Source: Maioricimonas rarisocia (GTDB lineage Bacteria > Planctomycetota > Planctomycetia > Planctomycetales > Planctomycetaceae). Taken from it: a stretch of 64,000 nt of DNA. The stretch lies in NCBI RefSeq assembly GCF_007747795.1, contig NZ_CP036275.1:248001-312000 (forward strand). Direction: 5' to 3'. Each line of letters starts with the position of its first letter. Within the stretch, counting starts at the first letter, position 1. A model generated the notes under the pieces. The model was not told where the DNA came from. It saw only the letters and a program-made list of their open reading frames with translations, and ran no database searches. Made by a program: the position numbers and the translations under genes. This document shows positions 1 to 9,413 of the stretch, piece after piece.

Positions 1-687
1 TGCCGCGAGGGCGGCACTCGCTCCGCCGGTGGTGACCGCTTCGTAGAGGTGCTCCGGACAACCGGCTCCTCCACTGGCGACGACGGGGATTTCGACGGCG
101 TCGACGACGGCGCGGGTGATCTCGAGGTCGTAGCCGTCCTTGGTGCCGTCGGCATCCATGCAGGTCAGCACGATCTCGCCGGCCCCGAGCCGCTCGACCT
201 CGCGGGCCCACTCGACTGCTTCGAGCCCTGTCGGCTTGCGACCGCCGTTGATGTGGACGTCCCAGAACTCCTTGCCGTCCTTCTGCACCCGCTTGGGGTC
301 AATGTTGACGACGATGCACTGGCTGCCGAACCGCAGGGCCGCCGCGCGAACGAACTCGGGATCCTTCACCGCGGCACTGTTGATCGAAACCTTGTCACAG
401 CCGGCATTGAGCAGGTTGCGGATGTCGTCCAGCGTGCGGATCCCCCCGCCAACGGTCAGCGGCATGAAGACCTGCTCGCTGGTTCGCTGCACGACGTCGA
501 TGATGATGTCCCGCTCTTCGTGACTGGCGGTGATGTCGAGGAAGACGAGTTCGTCGGCACCCTCAGCTTCATAGCGGCCGGCGATGTCGACGGGATCGCC
601 GGCATCGCGCAGGTTGACGAAGTTGACCCCTTTGACCACGCGGCCGGCATGGACGTCCAGGCAGGGAATGATCCGTTTCGCAAGCAT
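1..687 (-). CDS. hisF: Imidazole glycerol phosphate synthase cyclase subunit HisF (partial, cut by left edge)
   Basis: Cyclase half of imidazole glycerol phosphate synthase: with HisH it turns PRFAR plus ammonia into IGP and AICAR in histidine synthesis, in the cytoplasm. The reverse strand reads [20 protein letters not shown] at the N-terminus, the classic HisF opening with catalytic Asp11. [12 protein letters not shown] and [12 protein letters not shown] follow, the phosphate-binding glycine loops of this (beta/alpha)8 barrel. 229 codons are visible of about 255; the C-terminus lies beyond position 1. The ATG at 687 gives the usual family start; an in-frame ATG at 699 is possible. It lies 76 bp downstream of the SixA-like gene on the same strand, so co-transcription with sixA and ppk1 is possible but unproven. 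Confidence 0.95.
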   Translation of the reverse strand, partial: MLAKRIIPCLDVHAGRVVKGVNFVNLRDAGDPVDIAGRYEAEGADELVFLDITASHEERDIIIDVVQRTSEQVFMPLTVGGGIRTLDDIRNLLNAGCDKVSINSAAVKDPEFVRAAALRFGSQCIVVNIDPKRVQKDGKEFWDVHINGGRKPTGLEAVEWAREVERLGAGEIVLTCMDADGTKDGYDLEITRAVVDAVEIPVVASGGAGCPEHLYEAVTTGGASAALAA

Positions 688-763
688 TCTTGGTCTCATG
701 ACCCCAATCGCAGGGATTGCGGCCCTCTGTGGAGTGCATCGCCGGTAGTACAACCTGAAGAGG

Positions 764-1258
764 TCAACCGGCCAGTTCTTTGGGACGCCAGACGTCGATC
801 AGTTCGCCGTCGATGCTGGTGTCGAGCTCCGACCAGCTCTCGACGGGGAGGCGGACGTGAACGATCGCGGCGGTCGGCATCCGCACGTAAGTCAGCGTCA
901 GCCGGTACACGAACTCTTCCAGTCCCGGATTGTGGCCGATGCATAGCGCCCGGTCCACTTCACCGGGAAGAGTCTGCACGAACGCGTACCAGTCCTCCGG
1001 ACCGGCATGATACAGCGATCGCTCCCGGATGACGTTGGCGGTGTAGTCGCAGCCCCCGGCAACCCGGGATGCGGTCTTGCGGGCCCGGCGGGCGGTCGAC
1101 GAGACGATCAACTCCGGCACGAGGTCGTTCTCGAGCAGCCATTGCCCCATGCGGGGCGCGTCCCGCTTGCCGCGATCGTTCAGCGGGCGGTCGTGGTCGG
1201 CCATCGACGCGTCGGCCCAGCTCGACTTGGCGTGCCGCATCAGCAGCAGTGTCTTCAT
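764..1258 (-). CDS. sixA: SixA-like phosphohistidine phosphatase (histidine phosphatase superfamily)
   Basis: Small cytoplasmic phosphatase of 164 aa; SixA dephosphorylates phosphohistidine on phosphotransfer proteins. The N-terminus [13 protein letters not shown] holds the RHA(K) variant of the RHG catalytic motif that is typical of SixA, with the nucleophilic His at residue 9. [13 protein letters not shown] contains the phosphate-binding Arg, and [12 protein letters not shown] supplies the second catalytic His. It sits 45 bp downstream of ppk1 on the same strand. The family is clear; the physiological substrate cannot be read from sequence, and a link to polyphosphate metabolism is inferred only from position. 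Confidence 0.85.
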   Translation of the reverse strand: MKTLLLMRHAKSSWADASMADHDRPLNDRGKRDAPRMGQWLLENDLVPELIVSSTARRARKTASRVAGGCDYTANVIRERSLYHAGPEDWYAFVQTLPGEVDRALCIGHNPGLEEFVYRLTLTYVRMPTAAIVHVRLPVESWSELDTSIDGELIDVWRPKELAG

Positions 1259-1303
1259 GGCATCTCGTCCCTGGGCCCGTCGACGATCGAGGGGGAAGCG
1301 GGG

Positions 1304-3433
1304 TCATTCCTCACCGGGGCGATGCGGCTCGAACAGGGTCCGTCGCTGCTGCTCGGCCCGCTTGATCGCCTCGCGAGCCTCCTCGTAGAGATGCTGCTGG
1401 GCCCGGAACGGCGGATCGTCGGTCGGCACGATCCGTTCGTGTGAGCCGTCCGGCAACAGCCGCCGCGCCTTGACCGTATCCTGGAAGTACGTCTCCAGAA
1501 TGTGGATCATCCGCTGTCGGCTGGTCGGGTCTTCGACGGGAACCAGCAGTTCCGCGCGACGGTCGAGGTTGCGCGGCATCCAGTCGGCACTGGAGATGTA
1601 GACGCGGCCCTCTCCGCCGTGATGGAAGTACATGATCCGGGCGTGTTCCAGAAACCGGTCCACGATGCTGACGACTTCGATGTTCTCGCTGAGCCCCTCA
1701 ACGCCCGGCTTCAGGCAGCAGATGCCGCGAATGTTCAACTGGATCTTCACGCCCGCCTGCGACGCCTCGTACAGGGCATCGATCAGCTCCGGATCGACCA
1801 GCGCGTTGACCTTCGCCATGATCCGGGCTTCCTGCCCCTGTTTCTTCCGCTCGGTTTCGCTGGCGATCATTTCGAGGACGGCGTCGCGCAGCCCGATGGG
1901 AGCGGCAGCGATCTTGCGGTACTGCTGCGGCTGCGAGTAGCCGGTGATGGCGTTGATGAAGGCGACCGCGTCGTCCCCCAGTTCCTCGTCGCGGGTCATC
2001 AGACTCACATCGCTGTACAGGCGTGCGGTCGATTCGTTGTAGTTGCCGGTGCCGAAGTGCATGTACCGCTGGATTCCTTCCGGTTCGCGGCGGACGATGA
2101 TGCATGTTTTTGCGTGCGTTTTCAGTCCCTTTACGCCGTAAATCACCTGAGCGCCCGCCTGCTCGAGTGCCCGTGCCCATTCGATATTCCGGGCTTCGTC
2201 GAACCGGGCTTTCAGTTCGACAATCGCGGTCACCTGCTTGCCCATCTCGGCCGCCCGCATCAGCGCTTCGACAATCGGGCTGCTGCGGCTGGTCCGGTAG
2301 AGGGTCTGCTTGATGGAGAGTACGTCCGGGTCCTTGGCCGCCTCTTCGATCAGCCTTACGACCGGCTCGAAACTCTCGTAAGGGTGGTACAGCAGCACAT
2401 CCTGCAGAGCGATGACGTCGAACAGCGACGCCCCGGGCGGGCAGTCGGGAGAGGGCTGGGCCGGCCACGAGTCGTACTTGAGATGATCGAACCCCTGGCG
2501 GTCGGTCAGCCGGAAGAACGCCGAAAGGTCCAGCGGACCGGCCATGCGCATCGTCTCGGTCTCGGTGATCTCCAGCGCTTCCTGCAGAAAGCCGACCAGT
2601 TCGTCAGAGCCATCGTCCGCGATTTCCAGTCGCACGCAGTTTGCCGTCCGGCGTTCGTCGAGTACCTGCTCCATCTCCACGAGCAGGTCGGCCGCCGAGT
2701 CGTCCCGGACGGAAACGTCGGCGTTACGCGTAATCCGGAACGGGACGCACTCGAGGATCGTCTCGCCGACAAAGAACCGGCCGGCGAACTGCCGCACCGC
2801 GTCTTCCAGCAGCAGGTAGGCGTAGCCGGTCTCTGCGGGCAGCGAGATGAACCGTGAGGAGGCCGGGGCGAAGGGAATGACGGCAAACCGGTCTTCGTCC
2901 GGCGTCTCCCTGTCCGGAGCCAGGCGGACGCAGACATTGAGATTCTGGTTCGGCAGGAGCGGGAACTCACCGGTTGAGGTGACCGCCATCGGCGTCAGGA
3001 TCGCGTGGATCTCGCTGTCGAAGACATGCTCGACGACGTCGCGCTGCATCCCGGTCAGTTCTTCCGGGCGGATACGCTGCATGCCCGCTTCGGCCAGCTG
3101 CGGCTCCAGGTCGTTTCGGTAACACTCGTACTGATCGTCCGCCATCTGCCGGACACGGGCGGCGATCGCATCCAGTTGCTCCTGCGGCGTCATTCCCGAC
3201 GGATCCCGACGCGTCGAACCCTGCCGCACCATCAGCTGCAGGCCACCGACGCGGACCCGGAAAAACTCGTCCAGGTTCGACGCGGTGATCGCCAGGAATT
3301 TCAGCCGTTCCAGCAGAGGGATCGCGGGATCGAGGGCTTCGTCGAGCACGCGCTGGTTAAACTCAAGCCAGCTGAGTTCGCGATTGAGATACTTCGAAGT
3401 CGAGTTGCTGCTCATATCAGACGCGGTGGCCAT
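1304..3433 (-). CDS. ppk1: Polyphosphate kinase 1
   Basis: Reversibly polymerises the gamma-phosphate of ATP into inorganic polyphosphate, usually membrane-associated. 709 aa, normal family length. The N-terminal domain begins YLNRELSWLEFNQRVLDEA, the PPK1 signature. The two PLD-like catalytic domains show GLKTHAKTCIIVRR (HxK-type motif with the candidate phosphorylated His), HFGTGNYNESTARLY, and near the end FHHGGEGRVYISSADWMPRN followed by LDRRAELLVPV. The chosen ATG (3433) precedes a short Ser/Thr-rich leader; in-frame ATG codons a few residues on are possible. First gene of a minus-strand run ppk1-sixA-hisF and divergent from the membrane protein gene at 3544. Confidence 0.95.
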   Translation of the reverse strand: MATASDMSSNSTSKYLNRELSWLEFNQRVLDEALDPAIPLLERLKFLAITASNLDEFFRVRVGGLQLMVRQGSTRRDPSGMTPQEQLDAIAARVRQMADDQYECYRNDLEPQLAEAGMQRIRPEELTGMQRDVVEHVFDSEIHAILTPMAVTSTGEFPLLPNQNLNVCVRLAPDRETPDEDRFAVIPFAPASSRFISLPAETGYAYLLLEDAVRQFAGRFFVGETILECVPFRITRNADVSVRDDSAADLLVEMEQVLDERRTANCVRLEIADDGSDELVGFLQEALEITETETMRMAGPLDLSAFFRLTDRQGFDHLKYDSWPAQPSPDCPPGASLFDVIALQDVLLYHPYESFEPVVRLIEEAAKDPDVLSIKQTLYRTSRSSPIVEALMRAAEMGKQVTAIVELKARFDEARNIEWARALEQAGAQVIYGVKGLKTHAKTCIIVRREPEGIQRYMHFGTGNYNESTARLYSDVSLMTRDEELGDDAVAFINAITGYSQPQQYRKIAAAPIGLRDAVLEMIASETERKKQGQEARIMAKVNALVDPELIDALYEASQAGVKIQLNIRGICCLKPGVEGLSENIEVVSIVDRFLEHARIMYFHHGGEGRVYISSADWMPRNLDRRAELLVPVEDPTSRQRMIHILETYFQDTVKARRLLPDGSHERIVPTDDPPFRAQQHLYEEAREAIKRAEQQRRTLFEPHRPGEE

Positions 3434-3543
3434 GATGGGCGGAATGGGTCATCTGTCGTGACCGGGGGGCGTTCACCGTCAGTCGGGCGTTTCGGCCGGC
3501 CATGGATTGTTCCCCACAACCCGAATCGCTGCAAGGGGCTGCA

Positions 3544-4095
3544 ATGCCCGGATCTGCTGGAAACCTGCTGGTTGCGTGGACGGCCCGCCTGGCGATTGCC
3601 GCCTGGGGACTGCGACTGACGCACGACCTTGCGCGTCCCAGTCCGTCTGCGTCCCTGGGGATCTGCCTGCTCTGGACGGCCGGAGGCCTGCTCAATCTCC
3701 TCCACGTGCTGGCTGCGTTCCACTACGTCCACGACTGGGACGTCGCTGCCGCATGGGACCACGTCGCCCGCCAGACGGCTGCAGTGACCGGCTGGCACTG
3801 GGGAGGCGGACTGTATGTCAACTACGCCTTCACGCTGCTGTGGCTGGCGGACGTCGCCGTGACGTGGCAGGCGTACCGACGAAACCGTCTCCTTCCACGG
3901 TGGTACGTCGGCAGCCTCCATGCGGTGTTCGCCTTCATGGTGCTGAACGCGACGGTCGTCTTCGGCCCGCCCGTCTGGAGAGTGGTCGCGCCTCTGTTCG
4001 TTGCTACGCTGGTCGCGACGTGGTTCGTCAGCCGGCGGACCAGTCGAACGCCAGATCCAGAGCCGGGGCCGAGTGGGTCAGACCGCCCACACTGA
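3544..4095 (+). CDS. Hypothetical multi-pass membrane protein
   Basis: 183-aa protein with about four to five hydrophobic segments and several conserved-looking His/Trp residues (FHYVHDWD, GWHWGGGLYVNYAF), but no family I recognise. The start was set at ATG 3544 because AAGGGG lies five bases upstream; an in-frame ATG at 3502 would add 14 residues and has no such site. Divergent from ppk1. Its 3' end overlaps the 3' end of nadC by about 68 bases on the opposite strand. The C-terminal tail after the last membrane segment is Arg/Pro-rich and probably cytoplasmic. Function unknown. Confidence 0.7.
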   Translation: MPGSAGNLLVAWTARLAIAAWGLRLTHDLARPSPSASLGICLLWTAGGLLNLLHVLAAFHYVHDWDVAAAWDHVARQTAAVTGWHWGGGLYVNYAFTLLWLADVAVTWQAYRRNRLLPRWYVGSLHAVFAFMVLNATVVFGPPVWRVVAPLFVATLVATWFVSRRTSRTPDPEPGPSGSDRPH

Positions 4096-4915
4096 TGCGA
4101 TCGACGCCGGTGGCCGCGATCTCTGCGGCCGTCGCCAGCGTGATGCCACCGGAAGCTTCCAGCAGCACGTCCGGGGCTGCGTCGTTTCGCATGGTGACCG
4201 CCCGGCGCATCTGATCGCAGTCCATATTGTCCAGCAGCACGATGTCCGGTGGGGCCTGCAGAGCGTCCGCCAACTGCTCGAGCGTGTCGACTTCGACTTC
4301 GACAAAGGTCGCTTCGGGGGAGACGTTGCGGGCATGCCGGACGGCATCGGCGATCGTGGCATGGGGGCGGGCGGCCCGCCAGGCGGCCAGATGGTTGTCC
4401 TTGATCAGCACGGCGTCGAACAGGCCCATGCGATGGTTGGCTCCGCCGCCGCACAGGACCGCGTACTTCTGCAGGTTCCGCCAGCCGGGGAGGGTCTTGC
4501 GGGTATCGAGGATCGTCGCCTGCGTTCCGGCCACCGCATCGACGAACTTCCGTGTCCGGGTCGCGACGCCACTCAGGTGCGTCAGGAAGTTGAGCACCGT
4601 CCGCTCACCCGAGAGCAGCGCCCGAACAGGGCCGGAAACGGTGGCCACGACGTCTCCGGGAGAGAGCCGCGTGCCGTCGGCGATCCGGCTGTCGATGGTG
4701 ACCTTCGCGCTGCCGCGCTCGAACACCAATGGAGCGATCGGCATCCCGGCCAGAACACCGCTTTCCCGCGCGACGATGTCGACCGAGCCGGTGGCGTGCC
4801 GTTCAATCAGTGCCTGCGAGGTCAGGTCGCCGATCTCGTGAAGGTCCTCCTGGAGGGCGGCACTGACGAGCCGCCGGGCAACCTGTTTCATCTCAATGTC
4901 AAACTGGACCGACAC
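4028..4915 (-). CDS. nadC: Nicotinate-nucleotide pyrophosphorylase (carboxylating), quinolinate phosphoribosyltransferase
   Basis: Converts quinolinate and PRPP to nicotinate mononucleotide, CO2 and PPi in de novo NAD synthesis. 295 aa, normal length. The signature region TRKTLPGWRNLQKYAVLCGG followed by HRMGLFDAVLIKDNH is diagnostic, as are FVEVEVDTLEQL, VLLDNMD and LEASGGITLATAAEIAATGV of the barrel. The start is GTG at 4915, supported by AGGAG nine bases upstream; ATG at 4891 is an alternative. No nadA or nadB is nearby in the window. It overlaps the converging membrane-protein gene at its 3' end. Confidence 0.95.
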   Translation of the reverse strand: MSVQFDIEMKQVARRLVSAALQEDLHEIGDLTSQALIERHATGSVDIVARESGVLAGMPIAPLVFERGSAKVTIDSRIADGTRLSPGDVVATVSGPVRALLSGERTVLNFLTHLSGVATRTRKFVDAVAGTQATILDTRKTLPGWRNLQKYAVLCGGGANHRMGLFDAVLIKDNHLAAWRAARPHATIADAVRHARNVSPEATFVEVEVDTLEQLADALQAPPDIVLLDNMDCDQMRRAVTMRNDAAPDVLLEASGGITLATAAEIAATGVDRISVGGLTHSAPALDLAFDWSAG

Positions 4916-4966
4916 GCTCTGGATCTCCTGCCGTCCGCGACGTGCTGACGGCCCCCGATTGCACAG

Positions 4967-4995
4967 GCTCCGCCGGCATTGACTGCCGACGGAGC
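4967..4995 (-). terminator. Strong hairpin downstream of the M3 peptidase gene
   Basis: On the minus strand GCTCCGTCGGCA and TGCCGGCGGAGC pair over 12 positions (one G-U) around a 5-base loop. It lies between the stop of the M3 peptidase gene (5028) and the nadC start. There is no T-run after it, so it may be a Rho-assisted or attenuating hairpin and not a classical intrinsic terminator. Confidence 0.45.
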
Positions 4996-5027
4996 ATTAC
5001 CCGGTTTCCCTTGGACTGCCGATGGGC

Positions 5028-7121
5028 CTAACTGAGCAGGCCATTGTGCCGCAGCAGTGCTTCGGGACTCGGTTCGCGTCCGCGGAACTCCTTGAACAGG
5101 TCCATCGGATGGCGGCTGCCACCCTGGGCCAGGACCGTCTCGCGGAATCGCCGACCGGTCTGCCGAACCGCCTCGTCGTTGTCCAGTCCGGCATCTTCGA
5201 ATGCCCCGAAGGCGTCGGCACTGAGAACTTCGGCCCACTTGTAGCTGTAATACCCCGCCGCGTATCCACCAGCGAAGATGTGCTGAAACGAGCAGAGGAA
5301 CCGGTCTTCGGGGAGCATCGGCAGCACGGAGGTCTTCTCCATCACCCGCTTCTGCACGTCGAAAACGCTTTCGTCTCCGTCGGGATCGAAGGCTGTGTGA
5401 AGCTGCATGTCCGTCATGCCGAACGTCAGCTGACGCAGCATCATCGAGCCGGCCCGATACGTGCGGGCAGCGACGATCTTCTCGAACAGATCGTCCGGCA
5501 GCGGTTCGCCGGTCTCGTAGTGCGAGGTCATGCCGAGCAGAGTCGGCTTGTGGTAGCACCAGTTCTCCATGAACTGGCTTGGCAGTTCGACCGCGTCCCA
5601 CTCAACGCCGTTGATGCCGGCCGCTTCCGGATAGTCGACGGTCGTCAGCATGTGCTGCAGGCCGTGGCCGAATTCGTGGAAGAGGGTCTCGACTTCGCGG
5701 AACGTCATCAGCGACGGCTTGTCGCCGACCGGAGGCGTGCAGTTGCAGACCAGATGAGCCACGGGGACCTGGAGATCGCCGTTGACGTGGCGGCGACCCA
5801 GGCACGTGTCCATCCAGGCGCCGCCGCGCTTGTCTTCAGGCCGCGAGTACGGGTCGTAGTAGAACGACGCGATGTGGGAGCCGTCGTCGTCAAGCACTTT
5901 GAAAAAACGAACGTCATCGTTCCACCGCGGTGCTTCTTCGTCGGCCGCGACCACCCGGATGCCGAACAACCGCTCGACCAGGTCGAACAGACCCTGCAGC
6001 ACACGCTCGTGCGGGAAGTACGGCCGCAGTTCTTCGTCTGTGAACTTGAAGCGGCGTTCCCGCAGACGTTCCGCCCAGAAGGCGACGTCCCAGTGAGCGA
6101 TGGGACCGGAGTGCCCGGAGGCGAGCGCCAGCTCGTGGATCTCCTGCATGTCCTGCTCGGCCGGATCCCACGAGGCGCTCCGCAGCGTTTCGAGCATCTC
6201 TTCGACCGCCGCGACGTCCGGAGCCATCTTCTGCGCCAGGCTCACTTCGGCGAAACTGTCGTAGCCGAGCAGCGCCGCCTTCTCTTTCCGCAGCTGCAGA
6301 ATGCGACGGCAGGCGTCGCTGTTGTCCAGGTCGCCCGAAGAGGCCCGGGTCACGAACGCCCGATAGACCTCTTCGCGCAGGCTTCGGTTCCGGGAGTGCT
6401 GCAGGAACGGCACGACGACGGGACCGTCGAGCGTAATCCGCCACGGGCCTTCTTTCGGCGTCGCTTCCGGAGCGTCCTCCTCCTTGTGGCGATTGTGTGA
6501 CTGCGAGGCGAGTCGTCGCAGGCTCAGCGGGAGACCCTCCGCATCGGCCGGGTCGGTGATCGTCAGGGCGTACGCCTTGGTCGCGTCCAGAACGTTGTTG
6601 GAGAACTTCGTCCCGAGTTGAGAGAGTTCCTTGGCGATCTCGTTGAACCGCTCCCGCTTCTCGCCGGTCAGGCCGATGCCGGCCAGTTCGGCAGCCAGCA
6701 GTCGCTGCTCGATGATCCTCCGCTGGCCTTCGTCGAGCGTGTCCCAGGTCTCGCTCTCCCGGAGTTCCTTGAGCGCCTTGTAGATCGGCTCGCTCTGCCC
6801 GGACCGCAGGCCGAAGGCGACAACGTCGTCCAGGACCGCTTCGTACGCTTCGCGGAGTTCTGCGGAGTTCTTGACCCCAAACAGATGCCCGACCGGACCC
6901 CACGTCTGTTCGAAGCGGCGGTCGATCTCGTCGAGTGGTTCGATGAGGCCGGCCCAGGTGGGCTGAACCCGCTGTTCGATCTCCGACAGGTCGGTCTCGG
7001 CACGTTCGAGCAGCTGGCGAACCGCGGGCACGACATGCTCGGGGGCAATACGGTCAAAAGCGGGCAGACCCGCTTCGGTACAGAGAGGGTTGTCCAGGTG
7101 TCCGTCAGAATCCGTCGGCAT
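5028..7121 (-). CDS. M3 family zinc oligopeptidase (oligopeptidase A / PrlC type)
   Basis: Cytoplasmic metallopeptidase that degrades oligopeptides. 697 aa, full length for the OpdA/PrlC group. The zinc site is [11 protein letters not shown] (HExxH form) near residue 490, preceded by [11 protein letters not shown] and followed by [15 protein letters not shown], all typical M3 features. The N-terminus [20 protein letters not shown] matches the family opening. Start ATG 7121 has a GAGAG stretch five bases upstream. Monocistronic by spacing, with the hairpin at 4967-4995 behind it. Confidence 0.93.
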   Translation of the reverse strand: MPTDSDGHLDNPLCTEAGLPAFDRIAPEHVVPAVRQLLERAETDLSEIEQRVQPTWAGLIEPLDEIDRRFEQTWGPVGHLFGVKNSAELREAYEAVLDDVVAFGLRSGQSEPIYKALKELRESETWDTLDEGQRRIIEQRLLAAELAGIGLTGEKRERFNEIAKELSQLGTKFSNNVLDATKAYALTITDPADAEGLPLSLRRLASQSHNRHKEEDAPEATPKEGPWRITLDGPVVVPFLQHSRNRSLREEVYRAFVTRASSGDLDNSDACRRILQLRKEKAALLGYDSFAEVSLAQKMAPDVAAVEEMLETLRSASWDPAEQDMQEIHELALASGHSGPIAHWDVAFWAERLRERRFKFTDEELRPYFPHERVLQGLFDLVERLFGIRVVAADEEAPRWNDDVRFFKVLDDDGSHIASFYYDPYSRPEDKRGGAWMDTCLGRRHVNGDLQVPVAHLVCNCTPPVGDKPSLMTFREVETLFHEFGHGLQHMLTTVDYPEAAGINGVEWDAVELPSQFMENWCYHKPTLLGMTSHYETGEPLPDDLFEKIVAARTYRAGSMMLRQLTFGMTDMQLHTAFDPDGDESVFDVQKRVMEKTSVLPMLPEDRFLCSFQHIFAGGYAAGYYSYKWAEVLSADAFGAFEDAGLDNDEAVRQTGRRFRETVLAQGGSRHPMDLFKEFRGREPSPEALLRHNGLLS

Positions 7122-7427
7122 ATATCTCTCGACTGGTCAGAAGCTGGTGAAGGCGAAGTGCTTGTGTGGCAGCCGGACGTACGTCATCCGTGAGGCACGC
7201 GCGACGTCGCCGCAAGGTCTGGCAAAGTCGCATGATGCATCTTATTCGAATACACTTCAGTTTCGAGGGCTGCGTCCCTCAGCCCGCCAGATCGGCCCTC
7301 CTTTGGCGGTCTGGTGGTCCCCCCCATTGTGAGTCGTCATACAGTTGACGGTACACAACCTGCCACAATACGGGCGATGTCACGCCTTCCCAACCATTTG
7401 ACCTCAAGCCCTTTCGGGAGATTCCTC

Positions 7428-8612
7428 ATGCCCTGTCCGGGACTTCCAACTTCGTTCCGGCCGACAGCGCTGCTCCGACTGCTGCTGGTTGGTCTGATTC
7501 TTTCTGCACCGATCGCCGTCGCCACGGCCGACGACAAACCGGACGCCGACCCCTATGCCATCCCGGAAGGGGACAACCCGACCGCCCTGGCGCTGTACCT
7601 GCGCGGGCTGATGCGGATGTTCCCGGAGGATCGGACCGAAGAAGGGCTCCGTCAGCATTTCGGCAAGCTCAGCGAGATTGCCACCGAAGTGCTCTCCCGC
7701 GACATCGACGAAGACACGGCACTGATGGCGGTCCGCATCAAGTTCGGTTCGCTGACCATCCTGTCGCAGCAACTTGGTGACAAGGATGCCGCTGCAGAGC
7801 TGGCGAAGTTCACCACGAAACTGAAGCAGGACGACCGTCCTGCCGTCGCGAAGGAAGGGGAGCGGCTCGATCTCATTCTGCGGCTCAATCGCATTGATCA
7901 GCTGACCGATGCCGAGCAGCAGAAGCTCGTCGACGACGTCGCCGCCCGACTGCAGGAAGGGGAACTGGACGATGAGAAGCTGACGCTGGCGACCCAGACG
8001 GCCCGGGGGCTCGAGGACGTTGACCGCGAACTGGCCGCCTCGGCGTACCGACTGTTCGCCAAGTACATGTCGGCTCGCGGCGACGATCGCCTTGCCGAAG
8101 AAGTCGTTCGCTTCGAAGGGGCGGCCCGCCGCCTGAGCCTGCCCGGCAACACGATGCAGGTTGCAGGCACGACCCTCGAAGGCGAATCGTTCGAGCTCGA
8201 GAGTCTGAAGGGAAAAGTCGTGCTCGTTGACTTCTGGGCGACCTGGTGCCCCCCCTGTATCGCCGAACTGCCGCATCTTAAGAAGCTTTACGAGCAGTAC
8301 CATGACCGCGGCTTCGAGATCGTCGGCATCACGCTCGACGAGAATCGCGAGCGCCTCGACCAGTTCCTCGCTCAGCAGGAACTCCCCTGGACGACGCTGT
8401 TCGAGCCGGATGCCGACAAGCAGGGCTGGGCGAATCCGAACGTGGTCCGGTATGGCGTCTCAGCCATTCCGACCGCCATTCTCGTTGATCAGGAAGGGAA
8501 GGTCGTTTCGCTCAGGGCGTACGGCGAAGAACTCGACCAGAAGCTGACCGAACTTCTCGGTCCGCCACCCGCCGACGCGGCTGCCACCACGTCGTCGACA
8601 ACCTCTCCGTAG
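7428..8612 (+). CDS. Exported TlpA-like thioredoxin-fold protein
   Basis: 394-aa secreted protein, probably periplasmic or membrane-tethered. The start at ATG 7428 was chosen for GGGAG seven bases upstream and the clean signal peptide that follows (hydrophobic LLRLLLVGLILSAPIAVATA); an earlier in-frame ATG at 7377 lacks these. Residues about 35-240 are an alpha-helical acidic region without a recognised family. The C-terminal third is a TlpA/ResA-like redoxin with WATWCPPCIAELPHL, the CxxC active site near residue 273, and the usual cis-Pro region VSAIPTAILVD. It probably reduces or isomerises thiols of exported proteins, possibly cytochromes. It ends before a bidirectional terminator. Confidence 0.85.
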   Translation: MPCPGLPTSFRPTALLRLLLVGLILSAPIAVATADDKPDADPYAIPEGDNPTALALYLRGLMRMFPEDRTEEGLRQHFGKLSEIATEVLSRDIDEDTALMAVRIKFGSLTILSQQLGDKDAAAELAKFTTKLKQDDRPAVAKEGERLDLILRLNRIDQLTDAEQQKLVDDVAARLQEGELDDEKLTLATQTARGLEDVDRELAASAYRLFAKYMSARGDDRLAEEVVRFEGAARRLSLPGNTMQVAGTTLEGESFELESLKGKVVLVDFWATWCPPCIAELPHLKKLYEQYHDRGFEIVGITLDENRERLDQFLAQQELPWTTLFEPDADKQGWANPNVVRYGVSAIPTAILVDQEGKVVSLRAYGEELDQKLTELLGPPPADAAATTSSTTSP

Positions 8613-8642
8613 TCGCAGCGGTTTCCACCCGGAAGGCAAACA

Positions 8643-8678
8643 AAAACCACCCGATCGCCGATGCGGTCGGGTGGTTTT
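8643..8678. terminator. Bidirectional intrinsic terminator between convergent genes
   Basis: AAAACCACCCGA and TCGGGTGGTTTT form a perfect 12-bp stem around a 12-base loop. An A-run on one side and a T-run on the other make it usable in both directions. It lies between the TlpA-like gene (plus) and the peroxiredoxin gene (minus). Confidence 0.88.
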
Positions 8679-8732
8679 GCGTTGACGCAGTTCTCATTCG
8701 CCGGGGTGCTCTCGCGGCCCCGACTACTGTGG

Positions 8733-9275
8733 TCAGCTGAGGGTTTCTTCGCCCTTCTTCCAGTTGCAGGGACAGAGCTTGTCGGTCTGCAGGGCGTCCA
8801 GGACGCGAAGGACTTCATCGACGTTGCGGCCGACGCTCAGGTCGTGAATGGCCGACCAGCGGACGACACCGTTCGGGTCGATCAGGAAGATGCCGCGGTA
8901 GGCGATCCCCTGGTCGGACTTCAGCACGCCATAGTCGCGCGACAGTTCGTGGGTGGTGTCGGCGAGCATGAGGTACTTGAGGTTCGCCAGGTCGCTGTGG
9001 CTGTCGCACCATCCCTTGTGGGAGAAGACGCTGTCGGTGCTGGCGGTCAGGACCGTGCAGTCACGGTCTTCGAACTCGTCCAGAGCGTTGTTGAAGGCGA
9101 CCAGTTCCGTCGGGCAGACGAACGTGAAGTCGAGGGGATAGAAGAACAGGCAGACCCACTTGCCCCGCAGGTCGGACAGCGACACGTTCAGAAACTGATC
9201 GTCCGCGCCGTCTTTGGTCCGGTCATACGCCTGCACGGAAAACGTCGGAGCCAGCTGGCCAACTTGCGCACTCAT
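8733..9275 (-). CDS. 2-Cys peroxiredoxin (AhpC/Prx family)
   Basis: Thiol peroxidase that reduces hydrogen peroxide and organic hydroperoxides in the cytoplasm. 180 aa. The peroxidatic cysteine lies in DFTFVCPTEL (Cys54). The resolving cysteine lies in the C-terminal KLCPCNWKKGEE (Cys168/Cys170), the WKKGEE tail being a marker of this typical 2-Cys subgroup. The next gene upstream on the same strand is oxyR, 138 bp away, and the neighbouring divergent gene is a cytochrome c peroxidase, giving a peroxide-defence cluster. No clear OxyR site was seen directly upstream, so read-through from oxyR is possible. Confidence 0.93.
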   Translation of the reverse strand: MSAQVGQLAPTFSVQAYDRTKDGADDQFLNVSLSDLRGKWVCLFFYPLDFTFVCPTELVAFNNALDEFEDRDCTVLTASTDSVFSHKGWCDSHSDLANLKYLMLADTTHELSRDYGVLKSDQGIAYRGIFLIDPNGVVRWSAIHDLSVGRNVDEVLRVLDALQTDKLCPCNWKKGEETLS

Positions 9276-9413
9276 GAAATCTTTCCCCCAGTGGTGAGTT
9301 GCCGCATCTCAGGAGGGCCGGGAACCCGCAGTGCACGTCCCGCCCGGCGGTCAATCGGGTTTTGTTATCGTCAGTCGGCCGAAGTATAGGCAGCACAGGG
9401 GGCGAATCAAGGC

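Noticed and set aside
1502-2857. Long open frame on the plus strand opposite ppk1
   Set aside because: It lies wholly antisense to a well-supported ppk1 gene, has no family features and arises from high-GC codon bias.
5022-6500. 492-codon plus-strand frame opposite the M3 peptidase gene
   Set aside because: Antisense shadow of a gene with a clear HEFGH site; composition is that of a mirrored reading frame.
7345-7374. Promoter-like TTGACG upstream of the TlpA-like gene
   Set aside because: No acceptable -10 hexamer lies at 16-18 bases, so it is not called.
9276-9413. Possible OxyR site upstream of the peroxiredoxin gene (CTAT...ATAA)
   Set aside because: The tetranucleotides are 21 bases apart, one base out of the 11-base register, and the middle block does not match.
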